Positions 1 to 13,170 of a stretch of DNA of 64,000 nucleotides are shown here, piece by piece (positions within the stretch are counted from its first letter, which is position 1; the number at the start of each line of letters is the position of its first letter). The DNA comes from Liolophura sinensis (taxonomy: Eukaryota > Mollusca > Polyplacophora > Chitonida > Chitonidae). Both the position numbers and the translations under genes were made by a program. Where the stretch lies: NCBI RefSeq assembly GCF_032854445.1, contig NC_088307.1, positions 24,875,953 through 24,939,952 of the forward strand, written 5' to 3'. Below the pieces are notes generated by a model. That model was not told where the DNA came from, did not search any database, and saw nothing but the letters and a program-made list of their open reading frames with translations.

Positions 1-91
1 CACTGTGTACAGCAAATCTCATTAAACACCTAACACATACATACATAAAATAATTGTGCATATATTTTGTGCATATATTTTAAAACTCGCT

Positions 92-355
92 AGCAACAAC
101 ATTACGAATAACAAAACTAATCGTAGCCAAATTACCAGCAACCAAATATCCAGTAACAAAATTACCAGTAGCCAAATTGCAAGTAAGCAATTTTACCAGT
201 AACCAAATTATCAGTAACCAAAAATACCAGGAACCAATTTTGCCAGTAACCCAATTACGGATAACAAAATTACCAATAACCAAATTACCTGTTAACAATT
301 TTACCACTAAACAATTTTACCAGTAACCAAATTACCAGAAAACAATTTTACCAGC
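92..355. repeat. Degenerate 15-16 bp tandem repeat
   Basis: About 16 imperfect copies of a unit close to CAAATTACCAGTAAC run head to tail. The repeat lacks stops on the minus strand, so it creates a spurious 75-residue open frame of repeated Gly-Asn-Phe-Val type. I regard it as a noncoding simple satellite. Confidence 0.8.
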
Positions 356-1436
356 ATTCTTAAAAAAAAAACATTTTGCTGATCACATTTATGTCGTCCA
401 AGTTGCTAACAGGTTAAGGACGTGCGTGCTGTCATGATGTCATGGGTGGGCTGTACCTATATACTAGCTTTCTACTGAGTGAGGGGCGTTTAGTGTTATT
501 TTGTCACAGTCGTTATACCCTCATCAGCCAGCTACGGGCTGAGACAATGAGAAGTGCGTGAGTTGTGTAAAGGTCACGAGGGAGGACACCTCTCACGTCT
601 ACAGTTAACCTCATTTTCCCCCCTCCTTCCTCAACCCGGTTGTACAGCATAATCTTTAAATATAATTAAGTCACCAGGTTTAAACAATACAATGGCAGGG
701 TAAGCTAACTCCAAGTTTTTTTTGTACATATTCATATTTTCTTCCGTTAAATCCGTGGTAAATTAATAGATTAAATGTTTTCCGCCTGACGGGATAATTA
801 CGTTGCACAGTAAATAAAATTTCCGTTATTGTAACCCACGGAACGTAAAATCCTTCTACTCTTTAAGAGCAAATTTTGAGGGAATTAACTTTTAATGAAA
901 AAAAACATTGTTATGCGACAAGTTCAGGTATTATAGTTCTTCTGAGTATTTATTTCCCAGCTTACAAATAGTTGAATATCGTTTTCAACATTATTTCCGT
1001 CATATCATAACGGTGTCTTTGTCAGTGTCAGAGCCGGCCGATTCCATTGCGGACAGATCAGTGCTGCCTCACTAAATTGATTGATTAATTGTTTAGTCAG
1101 TTGACTGATTGATCGATACACATTACTTATCTACAGCACCATACGAATCAGTATTATACACCATCAGGATTATACACCTTTTTGCTGGGCCGCCATGACA
1201 AGAAAGTACCTCAGGTGTCTACCACATGTGTTTTAGAGTGAGTTAGCGCTACAAAAGTATATACACTCCTTATACACTGACAAGACATATTGTTGACGCT
1301 TCAGTATTTCGGCAAAACTTTTATTTATTTGTCATCTTCAAGAGACATCTGGATGTTACAAATAAAGCTTTGTAAAGTAATTCAAGTGCGTAATGCAAGG
1401 ACACAGTAAATAGAAATGTAAAATTTGCTGACTCAC
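356..1436. other. No gene recognised; possible intron of the exon at 1437-1528
   Basis: The stretch is AT-rich with no convincing splice-bounded open segment on either strand. If the minus-strand exon at 1437-1528 is real, this is where its first intron starts, and the remaining exons would lie here undetected or beyond the left edge. Positions 540-610 include a short plus-strand open stretch with a CxxC pair, which I could not support as an exon. Confidence 0.5.
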
Positions 1437-1528
1437 CCTGGTCGTACAAGTCCAGCATTGTTTTCGGCAAATTCCGCCCCCATCACAACCGTCAACAGGA
1501 TCAATCCGCGTATGATAACGTCCGCCAT
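1437..1528 (-). CDS. Probable first coding exon of a secreted protein (partial)
   Basis: Reading the minus strand from the ATG at 1528-1526 gives MADVIIRGLILLTVVMG followed by AEFAENNAGLVRP. This looks like a signal peptide: a short charged start, a hydrophobic core at about residues 8-17, and small residues suitable for cleavage near 20-22. The start context is favourable (A at -3, G at +4). An in-frame TAA lies eight codons upstream, so this ATG is the first possible start. The exon ends at a near-perfect donor, AGG followed by GTGAGT, in phase 2. I do not recognise the protein and found no second exon within the 1.4 kb to the left edge. A chance ATG next to a donor remains possible. Confidence 0.4.
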
Positions 1529-3046
1529 ATTGAATAGCCTTCCGCTTGTTTACAAAACCTGAGATCAATGTCCTAAAATAGCATCATCTAAGCTTTTTCC
1601 GGAAGCTTGGATGTAGGTTGTATGTGGTTACATCACACATGAACCAGACACGCACTTCAAATCGCTGATCAACACATTTGGTTTGCAATGCCGTTTCCAC
1701 TGCATATGAAATCTTCGACAAAGTTTCCAAGAATTATGCAAGGCGAAATTAAGCCCTAAGAGCGCAGAATAATAAAAATATGAATTAGGAAGCTTTTCCA
1801 CTTACAGATCCACACCCGACTAGAGGTCGATCGGAAAAAGCTAAGCTGGCAAAGTCAGAGCTCGCAAGTGTAGGAAGGAGTACGCTGGACATAACACACT
1901 ATCCTGGAAGAATGATCACCTTTTCCTTTGAACGCGAAGAATTTATGATGAAAGGGGAACCAAAGTGCAATAAGTTGCACTACTTCAGTGCATCCAGACT
2001 CCACGGAAATATTTTCGCTAAAATAAATTGTTACTTGCTTAAATAAGGAAAAAAAACGGTTTCTACCACATCAGTTTTCATGCCAATGTCCACCAGCGGA
2101 ATCAATGCATTTTGACGATGAAAGGGCTATTCTTCTTGCAATTCGAGCTTCCTAAGAATCCCTGTATTCTGAAGGCCCAATATTAAATATGACCGTGTTT
2201 AACTCACAAATTACGAAGTGAAACAACGAGAATAGGAGTATTAAGATCTCTAGTCTTGACAAAGCTTGCAACCTTTTCGAAAATTTTGGAAAACTTATGT
2301 ACAAATAATCCACAAGTTCGATCTTGTAGTTAATCCCTCCTCCACGGCTGAAGAGTATCTTGGTCAGCTATGGCACCGTCACAGTCTGTTAGTATAGAAC
2401 TCCGGCTATGGCAGCGACTTTCAGCTGTGGTCTGAACGCCGTCAATTGCACTCGCACGAAGAACCGTTTCAGCTTACACGCACACCCACTGAGGACTGCT
2501 TACATTCAGTCATGAGCTCTCTTGCTTCGTCTGGTTCCCTATAGGCCAACAGCCAAGAACCGTTACACATTGCCCGGCACAAAAATCCAGCCGTTTAAGA
2601 AAGATCCGCTCGCCCCGTGTCTGCGTCCCCCGGCTGAAGATAGAGAAGCGTGGGTTGTAAAAACCTTCCGGACCTGTCGGTCGTGTTCTCATGTACTTCA
2701 GCCCTTCCTTTAACAAAAACAGATAGCTCAGTAAGTGTGTACTAAGTTTGAAGTACATAAAGTTGTTTACGGATAAAAATAAATTAAATTTTTCCGTTCT
2801 GCGAATGAACAACACTTGTCACATTTGGCATTTTTATTTCTAATGCATACGAAAAAGAGGAAGCGCCAGTAATTGAATTAAATGAGGTAATTTCTTTCTG
2901 CGAGGTCGACAAAGTAGCTCGCCTTTCTATGTTTGGCTTCTAACATCCTTTTGATGTTATCTCGAAAGTATATCTCTTGGTAATAATAAATAAGCACTAA
3001 TAAATCTGTGTGTTTTGCTCTATATAGTATTTCTTGTCGATGATAG
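1529..3046. other. Intergenic; GC-richer island at about 2330-2710
   Basis: No feature is recognised. The part around 2330-2710 is more GC-rich than its surroundings. It is open for about 60 codons on both strands but has no supporting start, splice or domain signals. It could be promoter-proximal DNA for the minus-strand exon at 1437-1528 or a fragment of an unknown repeat. Confidence 0.4.
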
Positions 3047-3232
3047 GCCTAGTAGTTAGCCTGCTAGAGCCCAGTGCGGTTGCTTTGAGTTCAAGTCCAA
3101 TTCATACTGCCCCCCTCTCCACCCGAAGTTTTGTCAGTCTCCTGCGGAAGGCCCGGTTTCCTTCCACCATAATAGTGGCCGCCGTCGTATAAGTGAAATA
3201 TTCTTGAATACGATGGAAAAGTCCAATCAAGA
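3047..3232 (+). repeat. tRNA-derived SINE, family A, full but diverged
   Basis: It has a tRNA-like head with a B-box-like GAGTTCAAGTCC. This is followed by the family core ending in CGTCGTATAAGTGAAATATTC and TTGAATACG. Other copies in this window (48190, 34858, 36384) give the consensus. Confidence 0.75.
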
Positions 3233-3479
3233 AAATTATCAGTTTCTTTTAAAGCAAATTCTCCTCACGTGTCCTGGAATGATCCAATGTCCATGAAATG
3301 CGCATGTCAGTCTTGTGAATCGGTTGAATGCCTGTGTTTCCTTCACACACCTAGTTACCCTTCTTGGGGCGTCGACAAAACTTGATAAACCCTGCATGTC
3401 CAAGAGGCAAATTTAGTTATCTCAGCATGATTTGCCATGACAATCACTCATCACTGAATTTTTTATGCCTTTTAAGAAA

Positions 3480-4530
3480 TTGGGCCTTCTAAGTGTATCC
3501 TCTTCATTGTCTCATTGATAAAGTAGTGAAAACTATTCATTTAAATTAAAAACATAAATATTCAAAAAAAAAACATGGGTGAAAATACAAATTGTCTCTT
3601 TCCCATATATGATATGCACAAGCTAAACTATCACGGAGTAATGCCTTTATCACAAAGTGTACATAAATCTTCATCTCTCATTGATGACTGAGATATCCGT
3701 TTCTACTTTATGGACAGAGTGAGTCATCTCTTGGTAGCCATTTCACTGTTCATTGTAGCCATTCTGACATCTCTGAATAGCTTTTGCACCACGATATGAC
3801 GAGTTGTAAACAGTCGTTCATTCATATGTTTTCCAGGTCTTGGTACTGTACGTGACTCAGTTATCCCCTTCTATCTTATTGACAAACCCATCTATCTTGC
3901 CGACAAACGAGTCATCCATTAACAAACGCTGCGGTGCATCGTCATAAGGTTTCCTTGTCTCATACATAAATGAGTTACCCCTTCTTTCTTTTTGACAAAA
4001 TATCGTACAACACTGTACAGTGCTGCAACGTTCTGCATGGTTTTAAGTAGCGCGTCTTCATTCATTCATATCTTTTTTGATACCTGTTGTCATTTGTGAC
4101 ATCTCTTAATTACATCTTGATTAACCTCAGCATTCTTTTACATCTCATATAGGTAAATAATAACAGAACTCATTCAGTCATCTTTCAATAAACTTTTCAT
4201 TGTCTCATCATTAGTCTTCCATCCATCAAGTTATGTTTCTCTTTCTTGTTGACATCTTTTGATAACTCTTCGTTGTCTCACTTTGGACTTTTTCATGTTT
4301 CATGGATAACAGAGCTATCCTTGTTTATCTTGTTGTGAAATCCAACCGCAGCTTAATAAACTCTCCGTTGTCTCATCAATGTGTTTATTTCATAATTCAA
4401 AGATAATTAGTAATCAACCTGAAAAAACTTCCATTGTTTACTCGTACCTTATTTCATATCCAGGGTAGAGTACATAATCCCTCTTTATCTTATCGACAAT
4501 TTTATTTATCCCCCTAAGTAATTCTTGTTA
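3480..4530. repeat. Very degenerate long-period tandem repeat
   Basis: Short phrases recur at irregular distances of about 70-170 bp: TTGTCTCATCA, variants of TATCTTATTGACAA, and ATAACAGAGTTATCC. The pattern suggests an old satellite or decayed array. No coding potential is seen. The flanks, 3233-3480 and 4530-5307, show nothing recognisable. Confidence 0.4.
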
Positions 4531-5307
4531 TTCCCGCGGACGGATTCTTTGTTCCTTAATTCATATATTTATAAAGTAGAAAAGAGATTCTCATAAATTA
4601 TGTTTTAAATCCATATTCAAGATGTATTTTATATTTCACAAAAACAGTTAAATGAATGTAGTATCTTTTAAAGTGCTTGTAGGAAATGCGTACAATGAAA
4701 CTGAAAAATATAGGCACACCTTTTTCTCCTTCAGTTCATTCGGGAACATCGTTAACGCCAAATGGGTAAAGATCAAAAGGTCCGTCCCATCAATCAGTCG
4801 TGTTTTCCTGAGTCCACACAGGAGATTAAATTAAAAGGCATCATGTTATAGCCAGGATTTCTAAGAAGGGATATTCACAGGCTTTTTGCATATGGAATTA
4901 AGACATGAATTCTGCGGCTTCTGAAAACAAAATCCAGTATTATAATATACTGTACATGCTTCCGATCGCAAAAAAATAACCACATTCAATCTTTTTTTAA
5001 AAAATCTCAAGCATTTTGTCATTTATTTAACCCGCAAGTAAATCCCTATCACCGAGGTCAGTATGCAACACCGTTGATAACGCAAGCGTTGTTGTGGTAT
5101 ATGTTAGTTTATCACCACAGGATCAGAGGTTGATTCCGCAGCTGATGAGGTTCATTGCTTGGGGCAGTGTAATTCTGTTGTATATTATACGATTTGACAG
5201 ATCTGACAGCTTGATCCGAGCAAAGTGACACGACTGTAATACACACCAGCTCAAAATGGGCATCACTGGGATAATAGTTTCAATTCAAAAAAACATATTT
5301 GGTCTTA

Positions 5308-5452
5308 GAAAGACAGCGCGACAGGGCAACAGAACGACCGAGCGAAAGAACGACAGTGCGATAGAAAGACAGCGCGACAGGGCGACAGAACGACCGAGCA
5401 ACAAAGCGACAGAACGACAGAGCGACAAAGCGACAGACAGAGCTGCTTGTCA
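5308..5452. repeat. Degenerate 8-bp simple repeat (ACAGAGCG-like)
   Basis: Units such as GACAGAGCGACAAAGC recur about 17 times with variation. The repeat is open on both strands and yields Arg/Thr/Ser-rich spurious frames. Confidence 0.75.
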
Positions 5453-6117
5453 CCGCTAAAACATAGCAGACTGCAATATACAAATTCAAAAAGGTATCAG
5501 GCAGGTACATGTACCTCACCACATAACTCTGATAACTGTTAGTATTTTTGTTGGTTAAAAATACTTAATCAATCCGTGTGGATATGTATATAGTTGTTTG
5601 CCAAATATACCGGTGATTAATTAATTTTTCCTTATATTTACCACGGCGGCCAAGTTTGTTGCTGGAGGGAAGTGGAGAAACCGATCGGAAACTACCTCCC
5701 ATCGCTAGACATTCGGTAAACCCCGTCACCTCATGCTGCTGCCGAAAAATCAGCGAGAAATGGATTTGAACCTGCGGCATGAACTGGGAACTGGCTGTAC
5801 ATTATAAAATCATGATGAGAAATACTGTATATTTAAGATACCTTCCACCATCAAAATAAGCAAAACTGGTTACGTTTTGGAATGTGACATTCTGGTGACC
5901 CTCAGAGTTTATTTACTAAAGGTGTTTTTTCGATTATACAGATGCCATGTCTACGGTATTAAATTGTGTTAATAGACATGCATAAAGGTCAGTATGAGCA
6001 GGTGACACCACTTAAATTATGTGCCTGGTTTTGTCCTAACCGTATAAACTGTGACAAAATCACGTGACAGGGCGTTGTATATGTATCTGCATTCAGGATG
6101 ACATTTGTTAAATTATT
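5453..6117. other. No feature recognised
   Basis: AT-rich DNA with no supported gene, repeat or RNA. Confidence 0.5.
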
Positions 6118-6300
6118 TGTTTGATTGATGTTTAACACTGTTGACGTTTTCACTCATATGCCGACGGCCACATTTACGAGTGCCTGCAATAATCCACCGT
6201 AAAATCATTAGGTTCTTTATAAACCTCCTCATTTAAAATCTCAGACAATAAAGCAAGAGCTGGATTCGAACTCAGGCCTTAGGTCGTGAGGGTAGCAGTG
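6118..6300 (-). repeat. SINE-like copy with a tRNA-related tail
   Basis: It starts TTGTTTGATTGATGTTTAACACTG and ends with AGAGCTGGATTCGAACTC. Read on the minus strand, the end is a tRNA B-box followed by the SINE core. Similar ends occur at 52660, 58253 and 63771. Confidence 0.55.
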
Positions 6301-8589
6301 CAGTTGTATGAATGCTTCACCTCCATGCCCAATGATTCTTCCTATCTCATTTTGGAGATCTATTCCAAAGTCTTATATCATTTTTGTTGCGTCATATGGA
6401 TAAAAATTGTTAAGTACGACGCAAAACCGAAAGCATACGTGTACGTCATCCATTCGTCACACCAGCTCAGTGTCATAGGGATTCTGCCCACGGGATCACG
6501 AAGCAATCTTTTCAAGTCAAAATTTCAAATCGATTTAAAATAATATTGTTATTTCTTACCTGAGAAGGACAAAATATTGCTTGACAACATAAATTCTGGG
6601 TAAGTTACTGCACAACCACTTTCAGATAAATTACAGAAAGAAAGATGTCAGATTTAAAGATAATAATTTAATTGACATTATGACTTAAGTCTAAGATTAC
6701 CTCGTGATCCCGGGTCCTGGTGACGATTTTGGATTTGAGGCCACTCCAGTTAAGAAACGACGAAACACTAAAAATTAAAACATATAGCATTCGTTTATTC
6801 GCTTTGCTTATTTGTTCATGAAAACTGGATTCGAATCCTTGACTTCAAAGGTCGGTATTTTATCCTCCTCTGGTCACAAATATACAGAAAGCGCGTTGAC
6901 TTGGCGATACTCTTGGCGGTTTAGTAAAACCAGCTTGTACATGTTAAACAAATTAGCAAATTCCAAACTGACGCAAAGTCACAGTTACATCTGAAGGATC
7001 GAGATCTTGATTGAAACTACACCAAATGTTACGAAATCTTTTTAAAACACAGACATTGTCATTAATCATTACCTGTTTCTGTCAGGGACTACTACTTAAT
7101 TACAGAAAATTAAGATTAATTTGTTTGCGTAATAAGACGCACGTGTAAACCTGATTGAATACTGATGTAGACCGTATTGCAGGTTTTCGCGTGGGAAAGC
7201 GGGTCATAGACTCATTAGGGCTAAACTCGGATTATACCTATCTTCAAATAAATTCGGAAACGTTTGTTGTTGCCGAAAAAATCCTTTTATATCCTTGCAT
7301 GATTAAAAAGCCACAACAAAAATACTATCGGATTAATGAGATTTCCCAAACATATTTGTCATATACATGAGGTGACATCTGGCATGTATAGGATGCCAAA
7401 AGTGAAACGCATTTGTAGGTCAATTTTCCAGTGACGATTCTGCTTTGAATTAAAGTTGAATAACATACACAAAGAGAAAGTCAGAATGCCAGCGACAATA
7501 AAATAAGAAACAGAGCTCATTAAGGCCCAGTGGCTGATTCTACAAAGCCATATTTGACTTAAATCAAAATTTAAATCTTTCCAAAACGCCCAGTTTTTGG
7601 TGCTGAAAGTTGAAATTCGAATAGATTTGGCTCAAGACAACACTGATGAGGTGGACAAAATTTTACTTTATAAAACCGAAAAATGAGCTTTAAGAACGTA
7701 TTTAAAATTGTGACTTCAGTCAAAATTGTCTTTGTGGATGTTCATCTTAGCATCGCGTGTCACCACCATGAGCTGTCTTTGCGTTTCTTTTTTGGTGGAG
7801 AATATATTTGAAACTGGAGACAATATCTTTAGGAAATTCTTAGTCAATCATGAGAATGAATACAGAATCTCATTGGCTGACATATTAAGTTGGGAAACAC
7901 GAGGAAAAATGAATATAAATGTTTGTGTGACTTCATGTCTAAGCATATTGTTACAAGTACACGCGTCCAATGATAAATGCTTGTTTGGTATATGCCTGAC
8001 AAATTTCCGAACGTAAAGCCGCCATGGAAAATTTGGATGTTATAAACGTATTACCAGAAATCCATTGCCTAGAAGTTTGCAACTTCGCTAAAGCTAGTCT
8101 CCACAACACTTTTCATCGATCTCTACGTCTGATGATGTGACGTATCTACGCAGCCTTCTATTTTTCTTTCTCTCTGTGATGGATGATGGATTTCAAACGT
8201 GGTTTTGTTGAAACAGACTTAAAGAACGGAAAGTTTTGCAAAAGGACATCAATGTCTTTGACAGTCACTGTTTTATAGTTGCTTGGAAATATAAAAATAG
8301 TAAATGTGCTCTTAGCTGCATAGCAACAATGATCAGGGAAATCATAGTTTTTAAATACGGAGTTTCGGGTTCAAGGTGTGGCCAGTTCTTGTAGCAGCCG
8401 TTTACAGTTAGATTTCCTTTGATTCAAGTCACAATTTCCACCCGAGATGTTGGCATATTTCTCCACAAGGTGGCGCGAGCCTTTACAGATGACGTAGCAT
8501 GTGCACTGTGCCGTGGAGACTAACTATAGAGAAGTTGCATACTTTAAGGCAATGGACTTCGGGTATTATTCAGCACAGAGACCTTGAAA
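6301..8589. other. No gene recognised
   Basis: Several open frames of 60-96 codons occur, but they have biased AT-rich composition and no start, splice or domain support. No repeat family is obvious. Confidence 0.5.
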
Positions 8590-8712
8590 TATTTATTTAT
8601 TTGATTTATTTGCTAGGTATTTTACGCCGTACTCAAGAATCTTTCACTAATACGACGGTGGCCAGCATTATGGTGGAAGGAAACCAGACAGAGCCCGGGT
8701 GAAACCCACGAT
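8590..8712 (-). repeat. SINE family A, 3' half
   Basis: The core ACGCCGTACTCAAGAAT and GACGGTGGCCAGCATTATGG is present. It is preceded on the plus strand by the TTTATTTATTTGATT tail, so the element lies on the minus strand and its tRNA head is missing. Confidence 0.8.
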
Positions 8713-10424
8713 AATAAACCTACCTGTTAATTCCACACAACTTTCCGACAAACTTCTTCTCTTAAGATAAGACCGCCCTGTTTGGATTCTACTTGTCTTG
8801 GATGATTAACTTCCATTCTAACACATCTTGAGTTCATCAAGTACATACGCCAGGGGAAGCCGGACCAAAAAGTCGAAGGTCTCGAGGTCACATGACCCAT
8901 TAGTCGCCTCGTTGCGAGCACTGCCAATCCCTCGAACTAACTAGTCAGGCTAAATTGAGCGCTCGAGAAACCAATTTGAAGAAAAAGCCAAGCCCTCAGA
9001 GGTAATTATTTAATGCAAAATTTGGCAGTGATATACGGCAATAGATGTGACTTTCTTGGGCCGCGTGTCCCCATAGTGACCTGCTTATCTCGCGGTGTCC
9101 TGCGATACATCGGAAACGTCATCGCTCTCGCGAGATAAACATAGATAAGCCTATTTGCTGTCGTTTAAAGTTGGATTCAGTATCACGTTGTAAACAACAC
9201 CCAAAAGTTTATGTTCAGCAAAGTGTTTTTACGAGTTCACTCGAATGGAAAAGACCAATACATTATTCCTGGCACCCCGTGGAATGAACTGTCACGCACG
9301 TCAATGTAAATTCCTGACCCTTTACCAAATCCACACTTTATTTAGAAAAGCTTTTATATTGTTAAAAGACCAACATTAATTATCACGACCGATAAATCAC
9401 GTGATAACTAGGAATGGACCTCCAAATTATTAGCAAGCTTAACATAGCCATCTTTCATTAACCGGTGTTGTGACCTCGGCTTGTCTAAGTATTTTACCAT
9501 GTTTCTCTGCCTATAACTAATAATGCATGCGTTTTGTTTAACTATGTTTTACACGAATTTTCCCACGTTGTCACTTTTGTTTATATAGCCTTATTAGAGT
9601 TCATTCTGTTTGTCAGTCTTGATGATGGCTATACATAGTCGGCTGAAATATTTTCACTTTTGCCCCAAAATGACTTCAGTATTTGGAATAACAAGACAAA
9701 ATGTGCATGATATAAAACGTCAAACTCGTTTGTTATACGAATTTTAATAATTTTAATCGCGCACGTAATTCTCATTTCAAAAGCTTGTCTAATAGGCTTG
9801 TTGGTACGTCAAATCTTAACTCTCTGTCAATATAGCAAACATGGTGGCATGTGTTAACGCAAAACTTTTATTGATTAGAATTTTCTTAAATGGGAAACTG
9901 TCAAAGAAAAATGTCGGTATTTCTCTTGAACAGCAATGGCGGATACTTTACTAAAAGTTGAATTATTTTCCATCTTTTCTGCAACATTCAGTACATTTCA
10001 GGCTTTTTACATCTTAATTGTTTTGTATCCAAATCAATTTCAGAAAGTAATTTTACCGCTTTAAAAAATGGGCATCGATTACGTACATTTGAACATCTCC
10101 GAGCTTAAAGGGTACGTGAAAAGAAAAAGAAGACAGAATTTCATTTTTAAGGCATTTATATTTAATAGCCCCTCTGTTTTATGCATATTTGCTATCGATC
10201 TGGTCGATGAACATATTAGGAACACGGAACCTGCTTAACGCCCACAAGTAAGGGTTTCACACAACGGCACGTCCGTATACATTGTACGTTTTGTACATTG
10301 CACCTCTCTCTAACCTTAGATCATTGAATGGTTTTTCACAGTGTTACGTATATACATGCATATGTAAAACAAAACTCAAATAAACGGCTGGATGTGTTTA
10401 GTGAAAAATATGACTGTGTGCATT
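8713..10424. other. No gene recognised
   Basis: AT-rich DNA. A small CTCGCG/CGCGAG palindromic pair sits at about 9091-9139. No further feature is supported. Confidence 0.45.
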
Positions 10425-10600
10425 GATTTATTTACCTGTTTATTAATTAACGGTAGCTGTTTAACGCCATACTTAGTAGTTTTATACGACAGAGGTTTTT
10501 TTATGGTGGAAACTGGAGCGTCCAGCGTAAACCATCCCACATGAGACATAGGTACTTTCATACCATATTGGTGGACAACAAGTGGCCTTTAATAAACGTG
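10425..10600 (-). repeat. SINE family C copy (diverged)
   Basis: The order TTATTTACC, GTTTAACGCCATACTTAG, TATACGACAGAGG, GGTGGAAACTGGAGCGTCC and then TCCCACATGAGACATAGG parallels copies at 25870, 29390, 31905 and 49440. Confidence 0.6.
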
Positions 10601-11499
10601 AGAGCGAGTGTGATAATAGTGAGTGAGACCGGGTCGGGGAGCCTGCTGAGATGTATGACCCAAATAGTACATGTACCATCATGTACTTAATGATGTGTTT
10701 AAATGCATGAGGTCTGTAGATTCTCCTACTAGACAGGACCAAAAGACTCTTTAGAGTCTTTAAAAAAATGAGCAGAAAAAAACTCAGCAAATTGCCTTGA
10801 TTCATTTGATAAGGGGTTGCGTTTTCTACAATAGCCGAGATGGTAACGATACCATACTTTCACGTCACAATGTACTACACAGAACATATATTTGTTAGAT
10901 AACTCTGACTATTTCGATGAAGTGCAGCATTTTCTTCATCCAGTGTACGGTTACCATACAAAGCCATTGGATACAAGCTTGAACAAACGTTGTTAATGTC
11001 TTCTGAGCCGAATCCAGGCAGAACTATGATATCTGTAACCGTGGGAATGGCGTAACGTTTCAGGACCATAAAGCTTTCATCTTCCGGTCCAACGTCTGAT
11101 TTTGTCGTTGATTGGTTGTTAACATTTCGTAACAAAGACGAACGAACTTCCAGTCCAGATTAGACGTCTTTCATCATCACGTAATTACTCGGGTACAGTG
11201 ATTATCATATGGTGCGGATGATAAGCTTCAAAATGCGACTAGCGAATGCTCGGAATAGAGGCCATGGGCCCTAAAGGGTAACACGTGCATAGACCTTAAT
11301 GTAAAGCATTTCCGGCGGCACCCAGTGAACCGCTGTAATCATTGGGTCACTTCGTCCAGATCCCAGTCAGTCAGACAGCAGGCATTCGGATGACAGCATT
11401 AAAAAGCACTTTGAATTTCAGTTGGATGAGGGCATCCTGAGTGACATATTATAAAGTAATGCAACTACATGCAGAAACGTCATATACACCGAAATAAAA

Positions 11500-11790
11500 G
11501 AGTTATAACCTAAAGAGTAAAACCGGAGAAGCGACGACGGTGTGATGATTGGCAAATGGTTCTTGAAAGAACTATTCCTAATATGTACGTTAATATAATT
11601 AAAGAAAAACAGTATATAGAGTAAAATCAGAGCAGCGACAACAATGTGATAGCTGACAAATGATCACACGTAGCGGGTGAAATACGGCCTGTTGCATTCC
11701 GTGAGTTAGGGTTTTATTCTAACTGTTCATGTAAATGCTTAAATATTAGCAAATAACACGCCACCTAGCACCATGGCTTATTCCTAAGCA
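11500..11790 (-). repeat. Dispersed repeat X, two adjacent copies
   Basis: A partial copy at 11500-11570 precedes a fuller copy at 11617-11790. The core is GAGTAAAATCAGAGCAGCGA, a TGTGATAGCTGACAAATG phrase, a TCACACGTA phrase, then GGGTTTTATTCTAACTGTTC and GCACCATGG. The same core recurs at least nine times in the window. It has no coding capacity and its class is unknown. The neighbouring 10875-11150 interval has an 86-codon minus-strand open frame without a supported start. Confidence 0.65.
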
Positions 11791-12327
11791 CAGTTAGTTA
11801 AAAAGAACAAACAAATGCAGTGATGTTAATTGCAAACTTATTACTGACGTGACTGCTGTAGAACTAACACAAATTTCTACATACGCCTCACACTACTAAT
11901 CAAAAGAGTTCACGTCAGTTGAGCGATTTTGGTGGTAAAGCCATTGTTATCCTATGCGAAATTGGATACTAATAATTACAGCATATTAATAAGCTTGGAA
12001 GGTATTGTACCTCGGCGACATACCAGCCACTGCGCACGCGTAACGCTAGATTACATTTATAGTTGAAATGTCCAAGGCGGAATAACATTACAAGTGTCCC
12101 GTTACGCGCTGACGGAAAGGAAACTTCCGGGGTTTGATCCGTGTCACTGGCGGTTTATGACCTCCCTGGGTCTCGGAGATAAGGGGTGCGGTTCTGGTTT
12201 TAATCAGGCCCAGGATTTTAAGGGATTGTGGTGGAACACGTTATGAACAAGCGATGGATTCCTGTTACGACCAACTGAGACAAATGTGGATAGAAAGGAA
12301 TACTGACATTCTCATCACAGTATTTGT

Positions 12328-12620
12328 TTTAACCAATTCTGCTGAAGACATGGTTGCTAAGGAGGGTGTGTAAAATGCTATTATTTAAACAATCCCCTCA
12401 ACAGTTGGAATAAAACCTTACAGCTGAGGCAAATTGACAAGAGGTCGGATTTTACTGGTTACGTGTCACCGACTACCAGCTGTTACACTGTCGTCGCTCC
12501 TCTGGTTTTACTCTCTATGCTGTAACCGTATTTCATCGGTTACGTGTGACCAGTTACCAGCTATGACGTTGTTGTCGTTGTTCTGGCATTACTCTCAATG
12601 CAGATCTCAATATTTTATGG
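12328..12620 (+). repeat. Dispersed repeat X, opposite orientation, core duplicated
   Basis: This is the reverse complement of the repeat X core. The TGTCGTCGCTCCTCTGGTTT segment appears twice (about 12488 and 12570), a small local tandem duplication like the larger one at 19.7 kb. Confidence 0.65.
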
Positions 12621-12814
12621 AAACCGCATAAAGAAATAGAAACAAAATTTACACCGCCCATCTTTGAATTGGCACCTGGGCAATCTTTACACATCCACCG
12701 TTGTCTTTGGAATAACTCCCTATTCAACTAACTGGACATAGTCACAAGATTGTTTTCTCATTTACCGCAATATACAATACAACATTATTTCAAAATAGAA
12801 GATCCCACCCAAGG

Positions 12815-12858
12815 TGTCGCCGTCGTATTCTTGAGTACGGCATAAAATATCAATCAAA

Positions 12859-12889
<31 letters not shown>

Positions 12890-12892
12890 ATC
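12815..12892 (+). repeat. SINE family A 3' end with (AAAT)n tail
   Basis: CGTCGTATTCTTGAGTACGG, then a CATAAAATATCAATCAAATA phrase, then about nine AAAT units. Confidence 0.8.
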
Positions 12893-13044
12893 AAAACAGA
12901 AGAAAATGACAAGACCTAACGTTTTCTCCACATGGAACACGCCATATTGCTTCGTTTTTGAACGGGTTGGATCAGCCCAATGTGTCCAAACTTTAAAATA
13001 AATATAAAATTTATATATAAATATGAAAAAGTATATAAAATATT

Positions 13045-13170
13045 CATTTATTTATTTATTTGATGTTTTACACCGCACTCAAGAATATAGCATGTAAATT
13101 CTGAGAACTATATCTAGCTTTACGGCGACTGGGCAGCCAACGTCTGATCAAGGTTTTTGGCATGTAAATA
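13045..13170 (-). repeat. SINE family A fragment
   Basis: A TATTTATTTATTTGATG tail is followed by a diverged core, TTTTACACCGCACTCAAGAA. It lies head-to-head with the copy at 12815 about 150 bp away. Confidence 0.65.

Noticed and set aside
2510-2815. Opposed open frames in a GC-richer island
   Set aside because: Considered as an exon or a small-RNA gene, but no splice signals, start, domain or known RNA motif could be matched.
10875-11150. 86-codon minus-strand frame with plausible acidic composition (ends LTNICSV then stop)
   Set aside because: No ATG near its start, an in-frame TAA just upstream, and only a weak acceptor-like site. It could be a terminal exon of an unseen gene but I cannot support it.
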